Shown one piece after another: positions 35,681 through 44,552 of a stretch of DNA of 64,000 nucleotides. The stretch is from NCBI GenBank assembly GCA_050247075.1, contig JBFWUW010000006.1, forward strand, positions 72,804-136,803. The letters run 5' to 3'. Below the pieces are notes generated by a model. It did not search any database, was not told the DNA's origin, and saw only the letters and a list, made by a program, of their open reading frames with translations. The translations under genes and the position numbers were made by a program. Each line of letters begins with the position of its first letter. Position 1 is the first letter of the stretch. This stretch comes from JBFWUW01 sp050247075 (GTDB lineage: Bacteria > Planctomycetota > Planctomycetia > Pirellulales > JBFWUW01).

Positions 35681-37654
35681 CTACTTCAAGCCAATCTCCA
35701 CGATCAGCGGATGATTGCTCAAGGTCAGCGATAGCTTGTCAATTCCCTTGAGTGTTTCAACCGGTGTTGTGCCTGCGGTGGGATCGTAAACAATCGCCGA
35801 CTTGAGCGGATGGTCGAATTGGATATCGGCCTGGTCCGTTCCCGACAGGCGTTCATTCCACACGATGAGCCAGAAGGTGCCGTCGCTTTTCTGAAGCAGC
35901 ATTTCGTGCATCGTGACGGGCGGCTTGGCGATCGTATATTTCAGCCTGCCCGGCTCCGCGAATGTTCCTTCGTCCGCCAGAATCGTAGTGAGGTTATGCA
36001 GATACACGGCCGCCAGGCGAGGTTTGTAGTCGGCCTTGAAAAGTCCAAACGTCTGATTGCCTCCCTCGTCCGTGCGGTCGCGCAGCAGGTAGACCGACGT
36101 ATGCTTCCAGCCCCTTTTGAACTGGTCGAGATACAGGCTGAGAATGTTCAAGGCCTGAATCCCCTCCGTGATTTCTCCGCCAATCGTGCAGCCGGTTTCC
36201 GTCGTCACCCGCGGCAGGCTTAACAGTTCAAGGGCTGAGTTTCCTCGAAACTTCTTGGCCCAGGTAAGGCCATAGTTGCCGTACAGCCCGTCGATCTTGC
36301 AGGCCGATGTCGGATCGGCCGCGTTCCAGGTCTTGTTGTCTTCCAGGCCGGCCGAATTGGGATGGTAGACGTAGTTGTGGACGTTGGCATAGTCGGCATA
36401 GGCCGTGCCCGCGGGCATTTTTGTGCCGGCGTCGCCGGGAATCTTCAAGAACTGCAGCCCCATATTGTCGGACTGGGCGCCCCCTTCGCTGAGCGACCAG
36501 ACGGGATATTTCCTCAAAACGGGGTCGCTCTTGACGGCCTGGTACAAGTCTCGTTGGAGCTTGGCGACGGCCGACCACGAGGGAGCTTTGCCGCCCCCTG
36601 CCTCGCCTTGGTAGGTCACGCCCCAGTTGTTGGGCTCGTTATTGCCTTCAAACGCCAGCAGGGCGTCGTGTCTGGCAAGTTCTTGCGACGTGGAAATGAG
36701 TTTTTCCAGGTCGCTGCCGCCGCTGACCAATCCCCAACTGAATTTGGCCCCGGTTCGCCGGTGCAATTCCAAATAGGTCTCCAGGGTGGTCGGTCCCTGC
36801 TCGGTTAGCCCTTCGATTCCGCCGCGAATCCATTGAAATCCGCAGTAATTGACCATCTCAACCGTCTTGGGCAGCGGCTGGCCGCGGTCGGGGAAGGTCG
36901 TTACGATGCCCAGGCTGCCGAGAAACTCCGCGGCGGGGATGGCCTTCGTCGTCGCGGCCGGAGGAAAGTCCAGCGTGATCTTGTTGAAGGCCTGCTCGTC
37001 AAAGTTCTTGGTTCCCAACAGCACCAGTTGGCTAAAGGAAGACGTCGCGGCATCGTGAAAGAAAACGGCTCCGCCAGTCCCGTGATTCCAACCTGGGCTG
37101 CTGAGCATCCAATTGCCACTGGCGTCGCGGGTAACGTTCAACCGGTTCAGCCCGCCGCCGTCGCGAATGGCTGCTTGCGTTGCGTCGATCTCCTCGGACG
37201 CCCAGTTCTTCTGGTCTGGCGGCGTGCCGCCGGCGACTTTGGCCCACTGCACCGCCCAGTTCGCTTTCACCCGATGGACCAGAAAGACATATCCATCGTC
37301 TTTGTCGTTCAACAGCATGCAAGAGATGGAATCCGATCCTTGAGCCGCATCTCCCCAGCCCCAGCCGTAATCCAGCGACAGTCTCAACGAATGGGGATCG
37401 CTGATTTCATCGAACGAATGTCGCAGCATCCCCGCGGGCTTGTTCGCCGCGAAGCGGGCCAGCAAGCCAGGGTTTTTCGCGGCGTCTTTCGGATATTCAA
37501 ACACGTCCCAGTCGCCTTGGGCCTTCCATCCCAAGGCGGCGAAATCCCCTTTGGAAAAATCCGAGTTGATGACGGTTTGCGTCTGGCCTGCCGACGAAAT
37601 TGAGAGCGTCAGCAGTAGGGCCAACAGGAATGCGCATTTTAACGCAACTGGCAT
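35681..37654 (-). CDS. Secreted clan-A glycosidase-like protein
   Basis: A 657-residue protein with a signal peptide (CAFLLALLLTLSISSAGQ). Residues 25-230 are a beta-sandwich resembling a laminin-G or carbohydrate-binding jelly roll (SLRLSLDYGWGWGD, GYVFLVHRVKANWAVQW). Residues 245-560 look like a GH-A TIM barrel: YCGFQWIRGGIEG, AFEGNNEPNNWG (NEP acid/base Glu), YANVHNYVYHPNS, and TTETGC as the probable nucleophile strand. A small C-terminal beta domain follows (TFWLIVWNERLSGTD). The NEP and TTETG pairing is like GH5/GH39/GH30-type enzymes, but I cannot assign a family. It faces a DUF1501 gene across a shared upstream region. Confidence 0.68.
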   Translation of the reverse strand: MPVALKCAFLLALLLTLSISSAGQTQTVINSDFSKGDFAALGWKAQGDWDVFEYPKDAAKNPGLLARFAANKPAGMLRHSFDEISDPHSLRLSLDYGWGWGDAAQGSDSISCMLLNDKDDGYVFLVHRVKANWAVQWAKVAGGTPPDQKNWASEEIDATQAAIRDGGGLNRLNVTRDASGNWMLSSPGWNHGTGGAVFFHDAATSSFSQLVLLGTKNFDEQAFNKITLDFPPAATTKAIPAAEFLGSLGIVTTFPDRGQPLPKTVEMVNYCGFQWIRGGIEGLTEQGPTTLETYLELHRRTGAKFSWGLVSGGSDLEKLISTSQELARHDALLAFEGNNEPNNWGVTYQGEAGGGKAPSWSAVAKLQRDLYQAVKSDPVLRKYPVWSLSEGGAQSDNMGLQFLKIPGDAGTKMPAGTAYADYANVHNYVYHPNSAGLEDNKTWNAADPTSACKIDGLYGNYGLTWAKKFRGNSALELLSLPRVTTETGCTIGGEITEGIQALNILSLYLDQFKRGWKHTSVYLLRDRTDEGGNQTFGLFKADYKPRLAAVYLHNLTTILADEGTFAEPGRLKYTIAKPPVTMHEMLLQKSDGTFWLIVWNERLSGTDQADIQFDHPLKSAIVYDPTAGTTPVETLKGIDKLSLTLSNHPLIVEIGLK

Positions 37655-38002
37655 GAGGATCCCTCGGGAAGATGCTGGTAATCAGGCTGGATTCTTTCAC
37701 CGACTGGTGAGATTTTACTTGAGGCGGCGCACTGACGCGAACCTGGCACCAAGAAAACAAGGAAGAGTCTGAAATGCGTAAGACCGCGTAGGTAAAATGC
37801 TTTTTGTCGGCCGCTTTTTGGCGGATGATTGAACCGTTATTAACATCGGAAGTCGAAGATGGGTTAGACTAAATGATCGTTGGTTCATGTGCGGCAGCAG
37901 CATCGCGTTCGGTCCTCGGAAGTTTGGCAGTGCCTCATTGATCGGGCCAACCGCGAATCCAATTGTTTCTTGGCGATCCCATGTGAGGTCAAACTGGTGA
38001 AC
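37655..38002. other. Divergent intergenic region, 348 bp
   Basis: This upstream region is shared by the secreted glycosidase-like gene and the lone DUF1501 gene. The part around 37790-37880 (TTTTTGTCGGCCGCTTTTTGGCGG, then TTATTAACATCGG) is AT-rich and the most promoter-like. The short frame that extends the DUF1501 gene upstream to 37880 has no family-like sequence. Confidence 0.45.
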
Positions 38003-39358
38003 ATGCCCTTCAACTTGCGCCGACGAGAAATCTTGCTCGCCTCCGGGCTGGGCGTGCTAGGGTTGCCTCTGAGGAAGTTACTGGCCCAAGATGCAGAGTC
38101 TACGATGCAACCGCTCGCTAAATCGGTGATTTTTTATCACCACTATGGAGCGCCGAGCCATATCGACACGTTCGACCCCAAGCCTAAGGCACCCGCCGAA
38201 GTCCGCGGCGAATTCGCCGCCATCGAGTCGTCCGCTCCAGGCTTTCACGTCACGGAGATCATGCCTCGGATTGCCAAAATCTGCCATCGACTAGCGGTCG
38301 TTCGCACCATGAGCCACCGGACAGCGAACCACAATCCTGGTGTCTACCTGGCCATAACCGGCCGACCCGGAGCCCTGGATCAGGTGCAGGTCGGCGCTGC
38401 CAGTGATGACTGGCCGAACTACGGAGCTGTGATCGACCGTTTTTCGCCGGGTCAGGGAGTTATGCCCACGGCCGTGCAATTGCCACATTACGCTTTTGAT
38501 CAGGTGTATCGTTGTCCCGGCCAGACGGCCGGGTTGTTGGGGAGCGCCCACGACCCGCTGATCGTCGCCCGCGACCCCAATCAGGCTGACTTTCACGTCG
38601 ATGAATTGGACTTGCGTATCTCGGCGGATCAACTGGCAAACCGCAAGTTGCTTCTGGCCGACTTCGACCGGCGGAGGACGGCCTTTGATCAGCCAATGGC
38701 GAATAGCGCGTGGGATGACCTGCGGGAGCGCAGCTACACGCTCCTCACATCGCCTCGGGCACAACAAGCATTTGACTTAGCGCGCGAGCCCGAAGTACTG
38801 CGGGACCGTTACGGCAGGACGAAGTCGGGTCAGTCCTTGTTACTGGCTCGGCGATTGGTCGAGGCCGGCGTGCGGTTCGTCACGGTTTTTAGCGGATCGA
38901 ACCCCGGCGACGGCTGGGACACTCACGTCGATAACTTCAACCGCTTGAAGAAAAACCTGATGCCGACCGAGGATCAAGCTTTCTCCGCCTTGATTGAAGA
39001 TCTCGATGCGCGCGGCATGCTGGATGAAACTTTGGTCGTCTGGTCCGGTGAGTTTGGCCGCAAGCCGCATATCGGGCGTCCCAATCCCGCCGTGAACAAC
39101 ATCGGCCCGGGCGGACGCGACCACTGGCCCGCCTGCTACAGCCTGGTATTGGCGGGTGGCGGCGTACGGCAGGGTTACGTGTATAGTCAAAGCGACAACA
39201 TTGGCGAGTATCCCAAAGGCTCGCCGCATTCCCCCGGCGACTTGGCGGCTACCATCTTTTGGGCCATGGGCCTCAACCCGCGAACGCTGATGCACGACCG
39301 CCTGGGGCGAGAACTGCCAGTGGCCGATGGCAATCCCATCACGGGTGTATTCTCGTAG
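38003..39358 (+). CDS. DUF1501 (sulfatase-like) protein, stand-alone
   Basis: About 451 residues. ATG 38003 gives a twin-arginine-like leader NLRRREILLASGLGVLGLP. The fold is alkaline-phosphatase/sulfatase-like: SVIFYHHYGAPSHIDTFDPK near the start (metal-site Asp), HNPGVYLAITG, TVFSGSNPGDGWDTHVDN, TLVVWSGEFGRKPHIG, GRDHWPACYSLVLAGGG and SPHSPGDLAATIFWAMG. DUF1501 genes usually pair with DUF1549/DUF1553 genes in Planctomycetes, but here no partner is adjacent. The protein is probably exported folded; the substrate is unknown. Confidence 0.9.
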   Translation: MPFNLRRREILLASGLGVLGLPLRKLLAQDAESTMQPLAKSVIFYHHYGAPSHIDTFDPKPKAPAEVRGEFAAIESSAPGFHVTEIMPRIAKICHRLAVVRTMSHRTANHNPGVYLAITGRPGALDQVQVGAASDDWPNYGAVIDRFSPGQGVMPTAVQLPHYAFDQVYRCPGQTAGLLGSAHDPLIVARDPNQADFHVDELDLRISADQLANRKLLLADFDRRRTAFDQPMANSAWDDLRERSYTLLTSPRAQQAFDLAREPEVLRDRYGRTKSGQSLLLARRLVEAGVRFVTVFSGSNPGDGWDTHVDNFNRLKKNLMPTEDQAFSALIEDLDARGMLDETLVVWSGEFGRKPHIGRPNPAVNNIGPGGRDHWPACYSLVLAGGGVRQGYVYSQSDNIGEYPKGSPHSPGDLAATIFWAMGLNPRTLMHDRLGRELPVADGNPITGVFS

Positions 39359-39468
39359 CGGGCCTGGCTGCGCGGACGGTCAGCTTTGCCATGTGCCAGG
39401 GACACGGGATTATTTCCCGCGACGTCCCCGACCGTCAAATCGGAGAGGCGCGGCATCGGTGTGCGTCC

Positions 39469-39672
39469 CTACGCAACCCTTCGAGGGTGAAGAACTCGGC
39501 TGCTCTGTAAGCATGCGCCCATGGGATGCTCTTCGATTTCCCGCTCCAGTTGATGCATCCGCGGGCCGAGAATGTCGGCAAATTCTTGCTGGATGTACTC
39601 GACCATTTTGGTACGGAAGGGAACGCCGTCGCGGGCGAACAGCGGATCGAACTCGGCAGTGGGAATAATCAT
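39469..39672 (-). CDS. Small hypothetical protein, 67 residues
   Basis: The predicted product is acidic and helical (FADILGPRMHQLEREIEEH) and begins MIIPTAEFDPLFARDGVPF, a composition more protein-like than most antisense frames here. There is no clear ribosome binding site and no recognised family. It is divergent from cheW, whose start is 76 bases away. It could be a gene remnant. Confidence 0.35.
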   Translation of the reverse strand: MIIPTAEFDPLFARDGVPFRTKMVEYIQQEFADILGPRMHQLEREIEEHPMGACLQSSRVLHPRRVA

Positions 39673-39736
39673 TTCGGCAACTTGTGGGCAAGAATTAGGC
39701 TAAGATGACATCCGTACTATGTGGGGTCGGATATCC

Positions 39737-39742
39737 GAGGAG
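39737..39742 (+). promoter_or_regulatory. Ribosome binding site of the first cheW
   Basis: GAGGAG lies 6 bases before ATG 39749 and decides this start over an in-frame ATG at 39719. It is the probable translational start of the chemosensory operon. Confidence 0.65.
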
Positions 39743-39748
39743 CCCAAC

Positions 39749-40273
39749 ATGACCCAACTTGCCGCCAAGCGTCCCACTGGCCGGCTGACGGTGTTGGCCG
39801 TGCGGCTCGGTCAAAGCCTGTTTGCCATTCCCATCGCGGCGGTCGAGGAAGTCTTGCCGGCATTGCCGGTTGAAGCGGTTCCCCAATGCCCCCGTTTTGT
39901 CCGGGGGGTCGTGTTTGTGCGGGGCCATTTAATCCCCGTTCTGGATGCGGCCGAGCGGTTGGGACTGGTAGAGCACCAGCGTTCCGACGATCCGCATATC
40001 GTTTGCCTGCGACATGAAGACCGATTGGTGGGCGTTGAATTTGATGAAGCCTTGGATCTACTGGAAATTGGCGCGGACGAATTGCTGGCAGCCGACCAAC
40101 TCGGTGCGGCGGCGGGGTTTTTGCGCGGATTGATTGAACACGACGGGTTGGTCGTCCGTTTGCTCGATCCCGAAGCTTTGATCGCCAACGACGAGGCAGT
40201 GTCATTACGGCAATTGCCGACAACCCGTGCTCGCGAGGAAATGGCCGAGCCGCATGTCGCCAAGGAGCCTTAG
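39749..40273 (+). CDS. cheW: CheW-like adaptor protein 1
   Basis: About 174 residues with the CheW double beta-barrel pattern: LTVLAVRLGQSLFAIPIAAVEEVLPA, FVRGVVFVRGHLIPVLDAAERLGL, HIVCLRHEDRLVGVEFDEALDLLEI. CheW couples the receptor to CheA. This is the first gene of a plus-strand run of eight genes with gaps no larger than about 80 bases. Two different CheW proteins in one operon are also seen in the Wsp system. Confidence 0.85.
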   Translation: MTQLAAKRPTGRLTVLAVRLGQSLFAIPIAAVEEVLPALPVEAVPQCPRFVRGVVFVRGHLIPVLDAAERLGLVEHQRSDDPHIVCLRHEDRLVGVEFDEALDLLEIGADELLAADQLGAAAGFLRGLIEHDGLVVRLLDPEALIANDEAVSLRQLPTTRAREEMAEPHVAKEP

Positions 40274-40326
40274 ATTCCTCTCCCCTTGGGTAAGCCTGGT
40301 CTCGACCGCCGTGCGGTGATGCTCTT

Positions 40327-41871
40327 ATGGAAACTTGTGCCACGAACACGCTTCCGTTGGACGCAGACACCTGGGACCAATTGCGGCAACTGGCCGAGGC
40401 CGAGACCGGGATGGATTTGTCCGGCTCGCGCATGACGCGGCTGCGAGAGGCCTTGAAAAAGATCGTGCCAGCAACAACGAATAGGACCGATTTGCGGCAG
40501 TCGCTGGCCCGGACCGACGCCCGCGCCCGGCTGCTGGAACGGCTGACGGGCCAGTTGACCATTGGCGAATCGTTCTTTTTCCGCAATGACCACCACTTCG
40601 CGGCACTGCGCGAACAGGTTGTTCCAGAGATTCTGCGCGACAATGCCCAGCAGCGGCAGATCCGCATGTGGGCGGCGGGTTGCGCGGGTGGGGAGGAACC
40701 TTACTCGCTGGCCATCTTGCTCGACATGATCCTTGGCAAGCAGCAAGATTGGCGGATTTCCATACTCGCCACCGACCTGAACCCGGAATTCCTCGAACGG
40801 GCCCGCGGCGGCGTATTCCGTCCCTGGTCGTTTCGGCAGACCGATATTCACCACAACGCCAACTACTTCACCCGCCAGGGAGATGCCTATCACCTGGTGC
40901 CGCGCGTCAAGGATTGGGTGCGGTTCGCGTATTTGAATCTCGTCAAGGATGTCTACCCATCGCCGCTGACCGGTACGATGGGGTTGGATTTGATCCTGTT
41001 TCGCAATGTGGCGATCTATCTCAAGCCAGAAGTCACGCGGGCGATCATCCAGCGGTTTTGCCAGGCTTTGCGGCCGGGAGGTTGGCTGTTGCTGGGCGAG
41101 GCCGAGGTTGGCCAGATTCCCACCGAAGGATTTGCCACACGGCGATTCGGCCAGGCGACCTTGCATCAAAAGCTGGCAGACAGCCGAGCCTTTTCGCAAG
41201 CTCCCTTGCTCTCCGCGTTGCCAGTCTTGGCGACGGTTGAGGCCACGCCAGCCGTTTCGGTGCCAGGCGTACCCACCTTGCCCGATTGGGTTCCCTTGCC
41301 AGCGCGACGGGCCAATCCGTTGACCGTCAGTCCGCCATCCGGCCGGTGGCCACCTGCCGCCGGCGGGGCGGCGATCGGCCAGACATCAGTCTGGCAGCAG
41401 ATTGAACGCTGTCTGGCCCAACGCGATTTCGCCAATGCAGAGAGGTCTATCGACCGGTTGCCGAACAAGCCCGATCGCGCCAGCCTGCGCCTAAGATATG
41501 TGCGGGCGCTGATGTCCACGGCGGACATCATCCACGCCCGGCGGGCACTGGAAACCTGCCTTGCGGAGGAGCCGTTGTCGATCGAAGCTCAGCTTTTGAA
41601 GGCCAGTCTGTCGGAAGAAGCAGGGGAACTTAGCGTGGCGGAACAGGCCTGCCGGCGAGCCTTGTATATCGACCGTCACTGCCTGCTGGCGCACTTTCAT
41701 TTGGCCTTGGTCCAACAGCAAACAGGAGACAGCGCAGGAGCGGCACGCAGCCTGCGGACGGCTTTGGCTCTGGTGCAAGGCAAGAACCCGCACGAACCGG
41801 TCGCATTCGGTGAAGGGGTCTGTTATGGTAGGTTGCGCGAAATGATTTCACTTCTCATGGTTGATTCTTAA
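40327..41871 (+). CDS. cheR: CheR methyltransferase with C-terminal TPR domain
   Basis: A 514-residue protein. The N-terminal helical CheR domain is followed by ESFFFRN (81-87, the GETFFFR motif). The SAM site is MWAAGCAGGEEPYSLAI (114-130), followed by ILATDLNPEFLERAR and DLILFRNVAIYL (221-232, usually CRNVLIYF). A Pro-rich linker (about 290-345) leads to TPR-like helical repeats (about 370-505). CheR methylates receptor glutamates; the TPR extension is characteristic of WspC-type CheR proteins, where it mediates interactions. It sits between two cheW genes. Confidence 0.92.
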   Translation: METCATNTLPLDADTWDQLRQLAEAETGMDLSGSRMTRLREALKKIVPATTNRTDLRQSLARTDARARLLERLTGQLTIGESFFFRNDHHFAALREQVVPEILRDNAQQRQIRMWAAGCAGGEEPYSLAILLDMILGKQQDWRISILATDLNPEFLERARGGVFRPWSFRQTDIHHNANYFTRQGDAYHLVPRVKDWVRFAYLNLVKDVYPSPLTGTMGLDLILFRNVAIYLKPEVTRAIIQRFCQALRPGGWLLLGEAEVGQIPTEGFATRRFGQATLHQKLADSRAFSQAPLLSALPVLATVEATPAVSVPGVPTLPDWVPLPARRANPLTVSPPSGRWPPAAGGAAIGQTSVWQQIERCLAQRDFANAERSIDRLPNKPDRASLRLRYVRALMSTADIIHARRALETCLAEEPLSIEAQLLKASLSEEAGELSVAEQACRRALYIDRHCLLAHFHLALVQQQTGDSAGAARSLRTALALVQGKNPHEPVAFGEGVCYGRLREMISLLMVDS

Positions 41872-41951
41872 CACCTCGCGGCGCTTTCCACATTCGGCAC
41901 GCATGATGTGCCCATGCGCAACGAGCCAGACTTGATAATGCGGATTTTCCG

Positions 41952-42551
41952 ATGGCCAGCAGCCACGAAGGGCCGGTTTGGGAGCGGCTACGCGCCCGCC
42001 TGAACGAGCTGTCCGTTCCCCAGACGCGCCAGCACGACCCCACGGTATTAGCTGAAAGGCTGAAAGCCCGGGCACAAGTCTTGCGCGGCCGCGTGGGATC
42101 GGCGGCGCGCGGCGGAATGCCGTTGATCTTCCTGGCGTTCCATAAAGGGGGCGAGCGATACGGTATTCCCATCGATGACGTTCTAGAGGTGCAAATTCTC
42201 GAACAGTTCACGCCGATACCTGGCACGCCGCCGTTTATCCCAGGGGTTGTCCATTGGCGCGGAGCGATTCTGGCACTGCTGGACCTGGGTAAACTCTTCG
42301 GCATCGGCGAGACCGGTATCGCCGACACCCATGCCTTCATCATTGTAGAAGCCGGCCAGCGGCGGATTGCGCTGATCACCGGCGAGGTTGACGAGATTCT
42401 CAGCGTCCCGCGAGATGAGGTGCATCCCCCTCCTGCCTTGCTTGGCGGACTGCCGCCGGAGTGGGTCTTGGGGGTGCATGACGAGAACCGGATGATTCTG
42501 AGATTGAATTCGATTCTGCGAGATCCACGGCTGGAGGATTGGAAAGCCTGA
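41952..42551 (+). CDS. cheW: CheW-like adaptor protein 2 with N-terminal extension
   Basis: A 199-residue protein. The first 50 residues are helical and basic (ERLRARLNELSVPQTRQHD). Then comes the CheW fold: LIFLAFHKGGERYGIPIDDVLEVQIL, FIPGVVHWRGAILALLDLGKLFGI, AFIIVEAGQRRIALITGEVDEIL, with the typical VxGxxxxRGxxxPxxDL pattern. The N-terminal extension and a different sequence from the first CheW suggest that the two adaptors play distinct roles in the array (inference). Confidence 0.9.
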   Translation: MASSHEGPVWERLRARLNELSVPQTRQHDPTVLAERLKARAQVLRGRVGSAARGGMPLIFLAFHKGGERYGIPIDDVLEVQILEQFTPIPGTPPFIPGVVHWRGAILALLDLGKLFGIGETGIADTHAFIIVEAGQRRIALITGEVDEILSVPRDEVHPPPALLGGLPPEWVLGVHDENRMILRLNSILRDPRLEDWKA

Positions 42552-42602
42552 ACCCTTTGTACCTAGAGCGAAAAGACCACAACATTCCGAGGAAGACAAG
42601 CG

Positions 42603-44471
42603 ATGGCCACCAGACTCTCCACGGTGAAAAAGGTCGGATTGGGCTTTGCCCTCTTAACGCTTCTCCTCGCCACGGCGGTCCTGCTGACACTGTGGCAAGT
42701 CGCCCGGATGCAAACGGCCACGGATCAACTTGTGAATCAGTCCGCCCCCATGGCCGAGGCCAGCCTCAGGATCATTAACGGCGTTAACTATTCTGTCTCG
42801 CAATCCCGCGGTTGGGTGTTGCTGAAGGACGAGCAGTTCAAGACCGCACGCGCGGAGGCCTGGTCGGTTTGGATCGAACCATCCCTGTCTGTCTTGACGA
42901 GCCTAGTGGAAAAGTCCAACGATACAATGCAACGGGAGCAGTTGAAGTCCGTCACGGCCGGGTTGTCGGAGATCAAGAAACTCCAACAGCAAATTGAAGA
43001 TATCTCCAACACCGACAAGAATCTTCCTTCGTACGAACTCCTCAAGACGCAAACATCGCCCTGTGCCGATGATATTCTGGCAGCTTTGGATGCCATGCTG
43101 GACGAAGAGAGCAAGCTAGAGGCCGACGCGCCCCGAAAGAAGCTGCTATATGATTTGGCTGTTTTTCGGGGTGGGTTCTCGAAGTCCGCGACTTCGCTGG
43201 GCGAGTATGTCCATTCCGGCAGCGAACCAGACCGCCAGCAGCACCAGCGGCATTTGCAGGCTATGGTACAAGCCTTCGATCAGATTGAGGCTTCGGCCGA
43301 CCTGTTCCTGGGGGGCCAGTCGAAGCAGTGGGACAAACTCAAGAGCCGCCGTGCGGACTTCGAACTGTCGGCCAGCAAGGTGATCGAATTGCGGCAGTCC
43401 GATAAATGGAACGTAGCCTTGGCCATTTTGCGGGACAATGCCTCGCCACGGACCTCTCAGATTCGCGACACGCTCGAGAAATTGATCACTGACCTTCAAC
43501 CCAAGAACGACGCCAGTCGAGCCGGTTTGGTCAGCATGACGGCTTTTCTCACATCGTTGGAGTGGAGCTTGTTGATCATCGGAGTCATTTTCAGCGCGGG
43601 GCTGGCCACAATTATTATCCGGAACGTGAACAACTCGATTACGTCGGTCTTGGGCTCGGTGCAGGAAGTTGGCACGTCGTCCGCGGAGATATCGTCCGGT
43701 TCGCAGCAGCAGGTCGCCAGCCTGAACCAGACGGCCGCATCGCTCAACGAGATTACCGCCACCGCCGAGGAGTTCAAAGCCACCATGCAAGAATTCGCCG
43801 ACCGCGCCCGGGCCGTGCAAGAGGCCGCCGTGGAGACCGCGCAACGGTCCACCGAGGGGCGGTCGCTGGCGCAACAGTCGGCCGCCCGCATCGAACAGGT
43901 GCGTATGAATTCGCAAGCGGCGGGGGATAGCGTGCTGAACTTGGCCGAACAGATGCAGCGAATTGGCGAGATCACGGCGACCGTCAACGAGATTGCCGAA
44001 CAGACCAAACTGTTGGCGCTGAACGCGTCGATTGAAGCAGCCCGGGCCGGCGAGGAAGGGCGTGGTTTCGCGGTCGTGGCGACCCAGGTCCGCGAGCTCG
44101 CCAACCAATCGAAGGATGCCGCCGGCCGGATCGAGTCGCTCATCGGCAGCACGCAAAAGTCAATGCAGGACGTAGTGGTCAAAATAGAAGAAGGCGGCCG
44201 GTTGGCCGACCAATCGACCGAGATCGTCCGCAACATGACCGACTCCTTCGAGAAAATCGCCGGTGCCATCACTCAGACCACCGATGCCATGTCCCAGATC
44301 ACCACCGGTGCCAGGCAGCAAGAGGCAGGCATAGCCGAACTTGTCAGCAGTATTACCGAGATTGACAGCGCCTCGAAAGAGTCGTTGGCCGCATCCGAGC
44401 AAACTTTGCGCGCCATCGTCTCCATCGACAACCAGATCAAACGCCTCAACGACACCATGGCAGCGTTTTGA
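42603..44471 (+). CDS. Methyl-accepting chemotaxis protein without recognisable HAMP
   Basis: A 622-residue receptor. TM1 spans about 12-33 and TM2 about 320-341, enclosing a 285-residue all-helical periplasmic sensor (four-helix-bundle type, no named domain seen). The cytoplasmic coiled coil contains the hairpin tip EQTKLLALNASIEAARAGEE (about 465-484), where CheW and CheA bind. I do not see a HAMP domain after TM2; the chain runs from RNVNNSITSVLGSVQEVG straight into receptor coiled coil. There is no C-terminal CheR-tethering pentapeptide (it ends DTMAAF). The single-receptor operon suggests a dedicated signal input. Confidence 0.93.
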   Translation: MATRLSTVKKVGLGFALLTLLLATAVLLTLWQVARMQTATDQLVNQSAPMAEASLRIINGVNYSVSQSRGWVLLKDEQFKTARAEAWSVWIEPSLSVLTSLVEKSNDTMQREQLKSVTAGLSEIKKLQQQIEDISNTDKNLPSYELLKTQTSPCADDILAALDAMLDEESKLEADAPRKKLLYDLAVFRGGFSKSATSLGEYVHSGSEPDRQQHQRHLQAMVQAFDQIEASADLFLGGQSKQWDKLKSRRADFELSASKVIELRQSDKWNVALAILRDNASPRTSQIRDTLEKLITDLQPKNDASRAGLVSMTAFLTSLEWSLLIIGVIFSAGLATIIIRNVNNSITSVLGSVQEVGTSSAEISSGSQQQVASLNQTAASLNEITATAEEFKATMQEFADRARAVQEAAVETAQRSTEGRSLAQQSAARIEQVRMNSQAAGDSVLNLAEQMQRIGEITATVNEIAEQTKLLALNASIEAARAGEEGRGFAVVATQVRELANQSKDAAGRIESLIGSTQKSMQDVVVKIEEGGRLADQSTEIVRNMTDSFEKIAGAITQTTDAMSQITTGARQQEAGIAELVSSITEIDSASKESLAASEQTLRAIVSIDNQIKRLNDTMAAF

Positions 44472-44552
44472 TCGAACGAAGCCAGTGGTTTATTTTTCGC
44501 GCATCATGCGGCCGAAACTAAGAGATCTCAATAGACAAACAAATCGCGACCC

